Shown in pieces: positions 1 through 8,266 of a DNA stretch of 56,113 nt. The number at the start of each line of letters is the position of its first letter. Position 1 is the first letter of the stretch. Source of the stretch: Limnothrix sp. CACIAM 69d (GTDB lineage Bacteria; Cyanobacteriota; Cyanobacteriia; CACIAM-69d); NCBI GenBank assembly GCA_001913845.2, contig MKGP02000060.1:1-56113 (forward strand). The letters run 5' to 3'. The notes under the pieces are model-generated. The model did no database searches, had not been told where the DNA came from, and worked only from the letters and a program-made list of their open reading frames with translations. The position numbers and the translations under genes were made by a program.

Positions 1-138
1 CCCCAACCCCTTCTCCCAAGGGGGGCGAAGGGGAGCCAGAAATCGGGAGTTACGGCGATTTTGTTGTTGATTTTCAAGTCCCTCTCCCAAGTCGGGAGAG
101 GGATTTAGGGTGAGGGTCTTGATTGATGCAAGAGGTCT
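1..138. repeat. Right end of a MITE-like dispersed repeat
   Basis: This non-coding stretch is rich in C-runs and G-runs. It ends with TGCAAGAGGTCT at 127-138, followed by AAT. The last ~50 bases (from about 92) are closely similar, in reverse complement, to the left end of the element at 47458-47689. The left end of this copy is not in the window, so it probably starts upstream. No reading frame is visible in it. Confidence 0.6.
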
Positions 139-178
139 AATGGGTCTTGTTGGCTCCCGCTCATCCTGATCGTGAAAA

Positions 179-211
179 AACGAGGGCGATCGATTCCCGA
201 TCGCCCTCGTT
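179..211 (-). terminator. Rho-independent terminator of hemE
   Basis: A perfect 14-bp inverted repeat (AACGAGGGCGATCG / CGATCGCCCTCGTT) with a 5-base loop. Read on the minus strand it is followed by six T residues. It lies 34 bases after the hemE stop codon. Confidence 0.85.
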
Positions 212-245
212 ATAGCTATGCCGAATGAAGGGCTGTGCCGAAGTC

Positions 246-1310
246 TTACCGCGCGCCCACCAGCAACTTGTCAGCATTCTTCGCCGTTTCAAAGAAGAAG
301 GCGGCGTTTTCTTCCGGCGTGGTGGACAGGATGCCGTGACCCAGGTTCAGGACGTGACCCTTGCGGCCAGCCTTGTTGATCGTGTCGATGATGCGATCGC
401 GGATGAATGCCTTGGAGCCAAACAGCACACCGGGATCAATATTCCCTTGCACCATGATGTCCGGGCCCAGGCGGCGACGCGCATCGGCCATGTCCACCGT
501 CCAATCAACGCTGACCACATTTGCGCCCGATTGGCCCATCCGTTCCAGAATGCCGGCGCTGCCGCTGATGTAGAGCACCAGGGGCACATCGGGGTAGCGA
601 TCGCGCACCTTCTTGAAGGCCCGTTGTTGGTAGGGCAGCGCGAACACGTCGTAATCCTGGGGCGACAGTTGACCCGCCCAGGAGTCGAACATTTGCACCA
701 TTTGCGCGCCGCATTCGATTTGGTGACACATGTAATCTGCCACCATGTCCGACAGCTTTTCGAGGAAAGCGTGCAGCACGGCTGGCTCCGAGAAGGCCAT
801 CCGCTTGATCACGGCATATTCCTTGGAGCTTTTGCCCTCGATCGCGTAGGCCGCCAACGTCCAGGGCGCACCCACAAATCCCAATACGGCCGCTTTGTTG
901 CCCACTTCTTGGCGAAGGGTGGTCAAGATGGTGCGGATGTAGGGCATGGCCGCATCGGGATCCAGGCGAGTCAGGGCCTGAACTTGCTCCATCGTCCGAA
1001 TTGGCGACTCAATCACGGGGCCGCGGCTTTCGATGATGTCAAAGGGGATGCCGATTCCGGTCAGGGGCGTAAGAATGTCCGAAAACATGATCACGCCATC
1101 GGGTTGGAAGGCGCGGAAGGGTTGCAGGGAAATTTCGATCGCCAAGTCAGCAATTTCTGAGCGATCGCGGAAGGACGGATATTTTTCGCGCAAATCCCGA
1201 TAAACCTTCATGTAACGCCCTGCTTGGCGCATCATCCACACGGGCGGGCGAGGCAGTTCTTCGCCCCGCAGCGCTCGCAACAAGTAAGGCGTATCGTTTG
1301 CGCTGGTCAT
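246..1310 (-). CDS. hemE: Uroporphyrinogen decarboxylase
   Basis: HemE removes the four acetate carboxyl groups of uroporphyrinogen III to give coproporphyrinogen III, a soluble cytoplasmic step shared by haem and chlorophyll synthesis. The 354-residue product has the normal family length. It shows the N-terminal signature [14 protein letters not shown] (around residues 21-34), the substrate-binding FSDILTPL with the catalytic aspartate (around 76-83), and the C-terminal [15 protein letters not shown] motif. The start is an ATG directly before [13 protein letters not shown], which matches the usual HemE beginning. It stands alone, with a strong terminator just downstream. The identification is secure. 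Confidence 0.96.
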   Translation of the reverse strand: MTSANDTPYLLRALRGEELPRPPVWMMRQAGRYMKVYRDLREKYPSFRDRSEIADLAIEISLQPFRAFQPDGVIMFSDILTPLTGIGIPFDIIESRGPVIESPIRTMEQVQALTRLDPDAAMPYIRTILTTLRQEVGNKAAVLGFVGAPWTLAAYAIEGKSSKEYAVIKRMAFSEPAVLHAFLEKLSDMVADYMCHQIECGAQMVQMFDSWAGQLSPQDYDVFALPYQQRAFKKVRDRYPDVPLVLYISGSAGILERMGQSGANVVSVDWTVDMADARRRLGPDIMVQGNIDPGVLFGSKAFIRDRIIDTINKAGRKGHVLNLGHGILSTTPEENAAFFFETAKNADKLLVGAR

Positions 1311-1873
1311 CGTCGCCGCTTCCTTCTTACAAAAACCGGTTTGTTAAATCGAGTGCTTTGACAGCTTACCACCCGTGCGAGCAAGGGCGACTCTCTTGCT
1401 TCGTAACGGTTTGCAACGATTTTTGGGCAGCAATTTGGGCAGCAATTTAAGCAGTCATGGGACGGAGATTTGAGCCAGGAAAAATTCCGAGACCCAAACT
1501 TCGAGACCACTCGAATCGGATTGCTCCAAGAGTCACGCACCCCTCAAGCGATTCTCGCAATTGTGCCAATAACCTAGCCAAACTACATCCGCCCCGGTCA
1601 AATCTCAACCGGGTAAAATAAAGATAAAACTCATTGAGCTATCTGCATGGATGGTGATCCCTTCTGGGAGGATTCTTAATCCGGACAATCGATGAACCGT
1701 GGGCCATGAGGCAAAGGCATAGGTGCATCTGCCACAAAGCCAGGAAATCTAGCGCTGAGAAAGTCCAGCGCTCAAAAATGCTAGGACGGCGGGTAATCAA
1801 TCCGCTATGCTGCTGGCAATTCCCCCTCCATGCCGAGTCTGACCGTTAGCCTTATCTAACCCCCCAAAAACAC
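1311..1873. other. Intergenic region, no gene recognised
   Basis: 563 bases between divergent hemE and the small RHH-like gene. It must hold both promoters. A short direct repeat (GGGCAGCAATTT twice, around 1423-1449) is visible. I looked for tRNA, tmRNA, SRP RNA and riboswitch signatures and saw none. The open frame on the minus strand at 1307-1540 has no family features. Confidence 0.5.
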
Positions 1874-2119
1874 ATGGAACCCTCCACCATGGGCGATCGC
1901 GCCGCCAGCCCCCGCCCGGAACGCGAAAAAGTTGAGCTTTCGATTCGTCTCGATCCGGACTTGCTCGATCGAGTCAATCACCTGACTGACGACCCGAGCA
2001 AAATTATCGAAGCTGCCGTGCGCCAATGGTTGCGGGGTGGCCCGGCCCGCGAGGATGACCTCTCGCGGTTGTTGCCGCGCAATCCCGTTGTGCCGCCCCG
2101 TGGCGAATGGAACGATTAG
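1874..2119 (+). CDS. Small ribbon-helix-helix-like protein
   Basis: An 81-residue protein. Residues 18-53 (EKVELSIRLDPDLLDRVNHL, then an Ile/Ala-rich helix ending in AVRQWLRG) have the shape of a CopG/Arc-type ribbon-helix-helix: a short strand with alternating residues, then two helices. That fold usually forms a dimeric DNA-binding unit, often in small regulators or antitoxins. The C-terminal 25 residues are proline and acid rich (LPRNPVVPPRGEWND) and look disordered. No partner toxin is adjacent; the next gene downstream is a histidine kinase 91 bases away. DNA binding is inferred from the fold pattern only. Confidence 0.6.
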   Translation: MEPSTMGDRAASPRPEREKVELSIRLDPDLLDRVNHLTDDPSKIIEAAVRQWLRGGPAREDDLSRLLPRNPVVPPRGEWND

Positions 2120-2210
2120 CCGATCGGCTCGATCGGCCTTAGATGGCGTTGCCAGTTGTGTTGAATCGCGGAAATTGTGGTGAACGGAGCCTCAGGATTG
2201 AAGCTCAGAG

Positions 2211-4418
2211 ATGTTACCACTGAGGTTATTGAGCGGTTATGGCCCTGTAAGCGAGCGCGTAATGTCTGGATCCCCTTCGTCTTCGGATTTTTCGCCATCT
2301 ACGTTGACCTCCCCGGACAACTCCGCCATGGATCCGACTGTCTTCCCGCATCGCCCTGGTGATCATCGGGATCTGACGACATATCCAGCGCCGCTTGGGT
2401 CTCTTGGTGTGGGTTCATCTTCAGTTAGCGCTCCCCCGGAATCGATCGCGCCAGGATTGATCGCGCCGGGATCCGTCGGATCGGGATCCGTCGTGTCCGG
2501 TTCTGTGCCATCTGATTCTGTGCCGCCGGGAGGGGGCGCGTCCGGATCTGGTGTGCCTGAATCCAGCCTGTCGGAAGCAACCGCGAACCCCCAGCCACCG
2601 ACCGCAACCCCCTCGCCAGGGCGATCGGGCGTGACCATTGATGAACCCCTTGCGCTGCAACACTTGGGCGCTGAGTTGACCTATATCCAAGACAACGAGG
2701 GTCACTATCGAGCGTTCCACTGGCGAGAAGCGGCCGCCGTGGGCCTCGATCCCCAACTGATTTGTGCGGCTCCGCCCGAAGAACCCCTCTTTGGGCCAAT
2801 CAGTCTGCCTGAGTATTTTGAGATTTTGAATCGGGTCATTTTGCAGGGTGCTCCAGAACGTTTAACTTGTCGCCTGGCCTGGGCGAATCAGTCGCGTACT
2901 TTTGATTTAGTGCTCAGTCCGATGCTGGGGGACGATGGGCGGGCCGATCGGGTGTTGGTCATGGGGCGATCGATTTCAACGCGATCGCACGAGCCAATGA
3001 CTCCGGCGAATCTCCCTTCTGCCCTGGATGCTCATCAAAAGCTCCTGAGCAAAATTGCCACCAGCATTCGGCGCACCCTGCCCCTCAGTTCGGCTCTCTA
3101 TCAAATTCTCTTGACCAAGATTGCGCGCAACATTCGCAAAACGCTCGATCTCGACACCATTTGGCAACAAACGGTCTGTGGCCTCGTCCAAGCCCTCAGT
3201 GTTTGTCGGGCCGTTGTTTGTGCCTACCCGGGCCCCCAGGAGGGGGTGGTGCGAGTTGTGGCGGAACATACCCGCAGCCCCAGTCCCCATCCGATGCTGG
3301 GCGCTGATCTCTCCGTGGCCCATGACACACCGATGGGGGAGGCGCTGATTAGCCTGGAACCCGTGGTGATGGATCGGCTGAATCAGGATCCCTTTGGGAA
3401 TCAGTCGGCAATTATTGTGGCGGCTCGTCACCAGGGTAAGGTGAACGGGCTGATTGCGCTCTATCAGTACGATCGCACCCGTCACTGGACGACGGCCGAA
3501 GCGGAACTGATGCGAGAGTTGGCCGACCAAGTGGGCACGGCGATCGCCCATGCCACCCTCTTTGCGGAAAGCCAAGCCCTGACCCACGAGCTGCAAGAAA
3601 AAAACATTCACCTGATTCAAAAACAGCAGGAATTAGAGGAAGCCCGCGAACAGGCGGAGGAAGTCTCGCGGCTCAAGAGTGAATTCTTGGCCAACACATC
3701 CCACGAAATTCGCACGCCCCTGAACGGGGTGATTGGCTTTCTGAAGCTGATTTTGGATGGGATGGTGGATGATCCCGAAGAGCAGCAGGACTTTTTGCAG
3801 GAGGCCTACAACAGCGCCGTTCACCTGCTGAATATCCTGAACGACATTTTGGACATTGCCCGCATTGAGGCCGATCGCCTGGAATTGCATCTGGTGCCGG
3901 TGAACCTGCGGGAACTCTGTCGCCATGCTTCGGACTTCACCTTGGCCCAAATTCAGCAAAAGGGCTTGCGCTATGACTTGCAGCTCCCGGATACCCATGA
4001 CGATGTGCTGATGTATGGGGACGATCAACGGTTGCTTCAGGTGTTGCTGAATCTGATTGGCAACGCCATTAAGTTCACCCACGAAGGCGGCATCACCGTC
4101 AGCGCCGATCTGATTTGGCAACCGGTGGTGGTGCAAAATCGCGAGCTGCCGGGGTTTGTGCGAATCCGGGTGGCCGACACGGGCATTGGCGTTTCGCTGG
4201 ATAAACAAGACCGGCTGTTCCAATCCTTCAGCCAGGTGGATGGGGCCCGCACCCGCCGCTATGGGGGCACGGGCTTGGGGTTGGTGATTTCCCGGCGATT
4301 GGTGGAAGCGATGGGCGGGGATATGAACTTCTACAGCCTGGGTGAAGGGCTGGGTTCCACGGTGACCTTCACGGTGCCCCTGTATCAGGAACCGGTAATG
4401 CGATTGGTGGAGACCTAG
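2211..4418 (+). CDS. PAS-GAF sensor histidine kinase
   Basis: A 735-residue soluble sensor kinase with no receiver domain. Residues 1-140 are low complexity, rich in Pro, Ser and Gly. Residues ~141-258 resemble a PAS domain. Residues ~308-450 are a GAF domain, joined by a coiled coil (455-490) to HisKA with phospho-accepting His498 (SHEIRTPLNG). The HATPase domain shows the N box (NLIGNAIKFT, ~614-623), G1 (DTGIG, 657-661) and G2 (GGTGLGL, 685-691). The PAS-GAF linker carries a tandem ~23-residue duplication (277-299 and 300-322). No membrane segment is seen. The start is uncertain: ATGs at 2262 and 2328 are equally possible because the N-terminus is not conserved. No cognate response regulator is adjacent, so the stimulus is unknown. 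Confidence 0.88.
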   Translation: MLPLRLLSGYGPVSERVMSGSPSSSDFSPSTLTSPDNSAMDPTVFPHRPGDHRDLTTYPAPLGSLGVGSSSVSAPPESIAPGLIAPGSVGSGSVVSGSVPSDSVPPGGGASGSGVPESSLSEATANPQPPTATPSPGRSGVTIDEPLALQHLGAELTYIQDNEGHYRAFHWREAAAVGLDPQLICAAPPEEPLFGPISLPEYFEILNRVILQGAPERLTCRLAWANQSRTFDLVLSPMLGDDGRADRVLVMGRSISTRSHEPMTPANLPSALDAHQKLLSKIATSIRRTLPLSSALYQILLTKIARNIRKTLDLDTIWQQTVCGLVQALSVCRAVVCAYPGPQEGVVRVVAEHTRSPSPHPMLGADLSVAHDTPMGEALISLEPVVMDRLNQDPFGNQSAIIVAARHQGKVNGLIALYQYDRTRHWTTAEAELMRELADQVGTAIAHATLFAESQALTHELQEKNIHLIQKQQELEEAREQAEEVSRLKSEFLANTSHEIRTPLNGVIGFLKLILDGMVDDPEEQQDFLQEAYNSAVHLLNILNDILDIARIEADRLELHLVPVNLRELCRHASDFTLAQIQQKGLRYDLQLPDTHDDVLMYGDDQRLLQVLLNLIGNAIKFTHEGGITVSADLIWQPVVVQNRELPGFVRIRVADTGIGVSLDKQDRLFQSFSQVDGARTRRYGGTGLGLVISRRLVEAMGGDMNFYSLGEGLGSTVTFTVPLYQEPVMRLVET

Positions 4419-4431
4419 GGGCGATCGCCCG

Positions 4432-5955
4432 CTAGCGGCGACGGATTCGACCGAGGGTGGTGATATACAAAACCGCTTCAGCCGGGGGAATACCCAACAC
4501 CTCGTTCACTTGGTTGTCAAAGAATCCGGCGATGCCGCTGGCCCCTAACCCGAGGCGAATGGCCGCCAAATTCAGCCGCTGGCCCAGATGGCCGCTGTCT
4601 AGATGTAAGTAGCGATAGGCGCGATCGCCATAGCGCTCGATCGCCGCGTCTAGGTCTGCCGTTTGGAACACCACCGCCGCCGCATCTCGCCCCAGTTCTT
4701 GGCCCAAGCAAAGGAAGTGCAACTCTTCTCGGAAATTTTTGAAGCGAATCTGCCGCAACTCGTTGGCCTGGGGCGCGTAGTAGTAGCAACCGGCTTCGAG
4801 ACCCTCCACATCGGACACCGCTACGAAGCTGTTGATCAAATAGGGGTCGAAATAGTCCGGGTCGGGATCGAGACCCTGATCGGCGTAGTCGCGGGGATGG
4901 TAGGCGAAGGTCAGGATGCTGGATAGGTCACTGAGGCTGAGGCTGTCACCGCTGTAGGCCCGGGTTGAGCGACGGTGCAAGATCGTGCGCTCCAACTCCT
5001 GAAGTTGCTGACCCCAATGGATTGGCGGTGCGGCGATCGGGGCTTTGAGACCAAAGGGCAGATTGTACTTGTCGGCGGCAACCAAGCGGTTGTCCTGGGT
5101 GAGCAAGCTGGGATCGATCGCGGCGGATTGGGAGGTGATCCGCGTGGCCTGGTGTAGGTAGCGCAGCAGTTGACCATCGGGTAAGTCGGGATAGGCGCGA
5201 TCGGCCCGCGAAGGCAGGGCGCTGGGGGCGGATAGGTGGGGGCGATCGGGCCCCGTTCCTTCGGTGAGAGCCACCACCGCTGTCACGCCCTCTTGCTCGG
5301 GTTCCAGAAACAACAGCCGTTCCAGTTGTTCATCATCAAACCCACCGATCAACGTGGTTTGATAGTCCACCAGAGAGCTGGCCAGCGTGGCATTGGCCAA
5401 CAAATGCCCCGTATCCAGACAAATGCGGCGATAGGCGCGATCGCCATAACGCCAGGCCGATCGCTGAAAAACCGCCGTGGTGACCAAGGCCAAGGACGCG
5501 TCGGTTAACGCAGGGTGCTGAAAGCAGGCCGCTTGCAGGTCGGGCCAAAGGGCGCTGTCCCACACCTGAACCAAACCATGGGTTTTCACTTGGTAGTGAT
5601 ACAGCCCCGCCGCCAAGGGGCCACTGCCCGGCGACAACAGATAAACCTCCGCTGGGTACAACCCCCCCGCCGAAGGAGCCGAACGGAGCGCCACGCCCAT
5701 TTGCGGCAACCGAGCCGTGATCCCATAGGCGCAATAGAGCAACTTGGACAGTCGCCGCCACCAGGTCGCGATCGGGCTGTCTAAAACATCGATCGCGCTG
5801 GGCTTGAGATCCAGCACTGTGCCAAATCGATAATCCTTGTATAGTTCCGGGCGATCGTCCCAATTCAGCGGTCGAGATTGACGCTCGATCGTTTCAGGAT
5901 CATACTTAGTGCGCTCGTGATAGTACTGAGCGATAGACAACTCTACCTCGGGCAT
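4432..5955 (-). CDS. SagB/ThcOx-type double nitroreductase
   Basis: A 507-residue protein made of two tandem nitroreductase-fold halves. The first half has a SAGGLYPAEVYLL motif and a GDRAYRRICLDTGH motif. The second repeats this with HRRSTRAYSGDSLSLSDL and GDRAYRYLHLDSGHLGQ. These are the marks of the SagB/ThcOx family, FMN-dependent dehydrogenases that oxidise azolines to azoles in modified peptides. No precursor peptide, cyclodehydratase (YcaO) or transporter is nearby, so a role in peptide maturation is not supported here. The frame extends to 6039, but ATG 5955 (MPEVELSIAQYYHERTKYDP) fits the family beginning. The gene is convergent with the histidine kinase, with only 13 bases between them. 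The substrate is unknown. Confidence 0.85.
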   Translation of the reverse strand: MPEVELSIAQYYHERTKYDPETIERQSRPLNWDDRPELYKDYRFGTVLDLKPSAIDVLDSPIATWWRRLSKLLYCAYGITARLPQMGVALRSAPSAGGLYPAEVYLLSPGSGPLAAGLYHYQVKTHGLVQVWDSALWPDLQAACFQHPALTDASLALVTTAVFQRSAWRYGDRAYRRICLDTGHLLANATLASSLVDYQTTLIGGFDDEQLERLLFLEPEQEGVTAVVALTEGTGPDRPHLSAPSALPSRADRAYPDLPDGQLLRYLHQATRITSQSAAIDPSLLTQDNRLVAADKYNLPFGLKAPIAAPPIHWGQQLQELERTILHRRSTRAYSGDSLSLSDLSSILTFAYHPRDYADQGLDPDPDYFDPYLINSFVAVSDVEGLEAGCYYYAPQANELRQIRFKNFREELHFLCLGQELGRDAAAVVFQTADLDAAIERYGDRAYRYLHLDSGHLGQRLNLAAIRLGLGASGIAGFFDNQVNEVLGIPPAEAVLYITTLGRIRRR

Positions 5956-6881
5956 GGCTTCCAATTGAACGAGGAACGATCGCGCAATCAATATCCAACA
6001 ACAACGGGGACAAATCAATCCACTCGCGGTAAACATCATCGCCTAATTACACCCCCGATCGTCCCACCTCGGGAGCAAGATCAAACATCAGCGCCGTGGG
6101 GTACATCTCCCCATTCCGAGTCAATGGCGTGGCAGCCTGGGAGAATTTTTGAAAATGGCTTAATGATGATTTTTTTAAATCAAGTGATAATTATTTTTGA
6201 TTAATAAATTCGCCCTTCATCCAATGCTGAATCGGCTGCTGATCCCAACTTTTGTTGCGAGCCTATGCAATCACGCCTGCCCTTGGGAGCGTGGCCTTGG
6301 CCGATGGCTTCAGCTCGCAATTTTCACCACTGCTGGAGTGGGAATCTCCCAGGAAGTCTAAGAGCCTTCAAGGCGATTAAGGGATCGTGATATCTGCAAG
6401 ATTAATTATTTTTTGGCAATTTTCAATGTGTTTTCCTGGTTTATAATTTTCTCGATCATTGTCTGAGGCAGCCTCCCGATCGCCCCTGGGATTGCTGGAG
6501 AAGCAAATTCACAAACTGACAAAATTGATACCTGATCATGGGCTGGAAAGACAGTAACCCCAGAAATTGAATCTAAAAAAAATCTTAGATCTGCAAAAAT
6601 ATCCGAAAAATTCTGATAGAAAACGGTTGAATTTTAGAAAAATTCTGACCTCTTCCTGAGACCTACAGCCAGCCAATATTCAGCCAATATTAGTTAATTA
6701 AGCTTTCGTCGATGGTTTAGGAATGCAGCCCAAAATTTGCCCAGCCAGCAATCACCCCAAGGGTTTACCCCGGCAGTAGAATAAGCTCCCGCCACCACTT
6801 TGGGCAGAAATTGAGCAGAAACTGGCCTGTCACCGTCACTCCCGCCGTCGCTCGGGAGCCTGTTGTATCGTCGCCGATGGT
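5956..6881. other. Long AT-rich intergenic region
   Basis: About 930 bases between the divergent nitroreductase and pentapeptide genes. The part from about 6140 to 6700 is clearly more AT-rich than the surroundings and has homopolymer A and T runs. It holds a short direct repeat (CAGCCAATATT twice near 6670-6691). Neither strand has a frame with recognisable protein features. It may be a decayed gene or a transferred segment. No RNA gene was recognised. Confidence 0.5.
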
Positions 6882-7454
6882 ATGCAAAAACTGACCGCAG
6901 CAGAACTCCAATCTGCATATCAGCAAGGTCAACGCAATTTTCAAAAAAGTGATCTTCAGGGAGTGGATCTGTTCGCAGCCTCATTGCCAGACATTGACCT
7001 GCAACAGAGCTGTTTGGTTATGGCCTACCTGCCCTACGCCAACTTGAGCCAAGCGCAACTGGCGCAAGTTCAGGGACAACGGATGGAGTTGGGGAATGCC
7101 CAGCTCTATCAGGCCGACCTGGCGGGCGCGAACCTGCAGGAGTCCCAATGTGTGCGCAGCAACTTTCGCTATGCCAACCTGCGATCGGCCGATTTGCGTC
7201 ATGCCAACCTCTGTGGGGCAGATCTATATAGTGCCGATCTGCGGGAAGCGGATTTGCGAGGGGCCGATTTGACCAGTGCCAACCTGAAGTCAGCGCATTT
7301 GGAAGGGGCCAAGCTCCAGCGGGCTAATCTGTTTCGGGCGAAGGATCCGGATCTTTCCCAAGCATTTTATGACCACACAACCCTGCTCCCCGATGGTTAC
7401 CGGGCCATGGAAAATGAGCGCCAATCGCCAACCGATCAGCAGTCTTTGGATTAG
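6882..7454 (+). CDS. Pentapeptide repeat protein
   Basis: A 190-residue protein. Residues ~24-160 consist of repeated A(D/N)LXX pentapeptides (for example ADLREADLRGADLTSANL), which fold as a right-handed quadrilateral beta-helix. Such proteins are very common in cyanobacteria and mostly have no known function. No signal peptide or membrane segment is visible, so it is probably cytoplasmic. The first ~20 residues (MQKLTAAELQSAYQQGQRNF) form a short helical cap, and the last ~30 are polar and probably disordered. It starts at ATG 6882 and ends 86 bases before the next gene, which runs in the same direction. The family is certain; the role is unknown. Confidence 0.9.
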   Translation: MQKLTAAELQSAYQQGQRNFQKSDLQGVDLFAASLPDIDLQQSCLVMAYLPYANLSQAQLAQVQGQRMELGNAQLYQADLAGANLQESQCVRSNFRYANLRSADLRHANLCGADLYSADLREADLRGADLTSANLKSAHLEGAKLQRANLFRAKDPDLSQAFYDHTTLLPDGYRAMENERQSPTDQQSLD

Positions 7455-7540
7455 TTAGATTAGACAGTGCTCTTGATTGCCGGGGCAATTCATCTCGACC
7501 CTACAATGGCGGTTGATGCTCGGAAAGCGTGAATGGGGCT

Positions 7541-8035
7541 ATGGCACAAGAACAGCGCAATCGCATTGATGAACAAGCAACAGTGACTCCGAACGAGGGT
7601 CGATCGCCCCGAAAGCTGGGGTTGCAGTCCTGGAGCTGGCTGTCTTTGGGGGTATTGGGCTTGGGGATGTTCGGCGCTTGGCAAGCGCAGGCCCAAACCC
7701 AGTCGTCGGGAGCAGCCGCGATCGCCCAATATGCTGATGCGGTGTTGGCGATCGAGCCGGTGCGCCAGGCCGCAGCGAGCCAACTGAAAACCGTGATGGG
7801 CGATCGGCCCTTGCCGGTGGTGATTTGCTCTCAGGGTGATACGGTGAAATCGCTGTCGCGGGAGGCGCGGGAAATTGCCGTTTCCTTCTGCAACCAAACC
7901 AAGGGCATCATTGAGGGAACGGGCCTCTCGATCGCCCAGTTTAATCAAATGACTCAAACCCACGCGATCGATCCTGCCCTGCGCCAACGGATCCAAGAGG
8001 AGCTGGTGAAGCTACAGGCTCCGTCGCAGCCCTAA
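7541..8035 (+). CDS. DUF4168 exported protein
   Basis: A 164-residue protein. A basic N-terminal part is followed by a hydrophobic segment (SWLSLGVLGLGMFGAWQAQAQA-like, about residues 28-50) that ends in an Ala-X-Ala-type signal peptidase site, so it is probably exported to the periplasm. The mature part (IAQYADAVLAIEPVRQAA through LSIAQFNQMTQ and a final ALRQRIQEEL helix) matches DUF4168, a helical domain of unknown function common in cyanobacteria and proteobacteria. GTG 7529 is also in frame, but ATG 7541 with a preceding GGGG is preferred. Confidence 0.75.
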   Translation: MAQEQRNRIDEQATVTPNEGRSPRKLGLQSWSWLSLGVLGLGMFGAWQAQAQTQSSGAAAIAQYADAVLAIEPVRQAAASQLKTVMGDRPLPVVICSQGDTVKSLSREAREIAVSFCNQTKGIIEGTGLSIAQFNQMTQTHAIDPALRQRIQEELVKLQAPSQP

Positions 8036-8070
8036 CTGTTCGCAGCAAAAGACATCCCGGCACAGCAAAA

Positions 8071-8101
8071 AGCACCCCGGCGTTCGTGGTCGCGGGGTGC
8101 T
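8071..8101. terminator. Terminator between convergent genes
   Basis: Inverted repeat AGCACCCC / GGGGTGCT with extra inner pairs. On the minus strand it is followed by five T residues, so it mainly serves the porin gene (8267-9853). It can also end the DUF4168 transcript on the plus strand, though the T-run there is weak. Confidence 0.7.
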
Positions 8102-8266
8102 CAATTTGGTATCGGATTGAGAAAACGCTTGCAACTGGAATTTGGATCTAAGGCAACCAACCCATCAGGATCAATTGCCTTGAACTTCCCAGCCTGTCCG
8201 GATTGCAACCACGCCTGATCACGCCATCGGCAGGGCTGGCAGTGGCAGCAACGATTCCGGCCAGTT

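Noticed and set aside
225..1160. Long plus-strand open frame opposite hemE
   Set aside because: It lies entirely antisense to a certain hemE gene and has no protein-like features; GC-rich genes here leave long shadow frames.
6694..6984. 96-residue minus-strand frame in the AT-rich gap
   Set aside because: It overlaps the pentapeptide gene start and has no conserved features.
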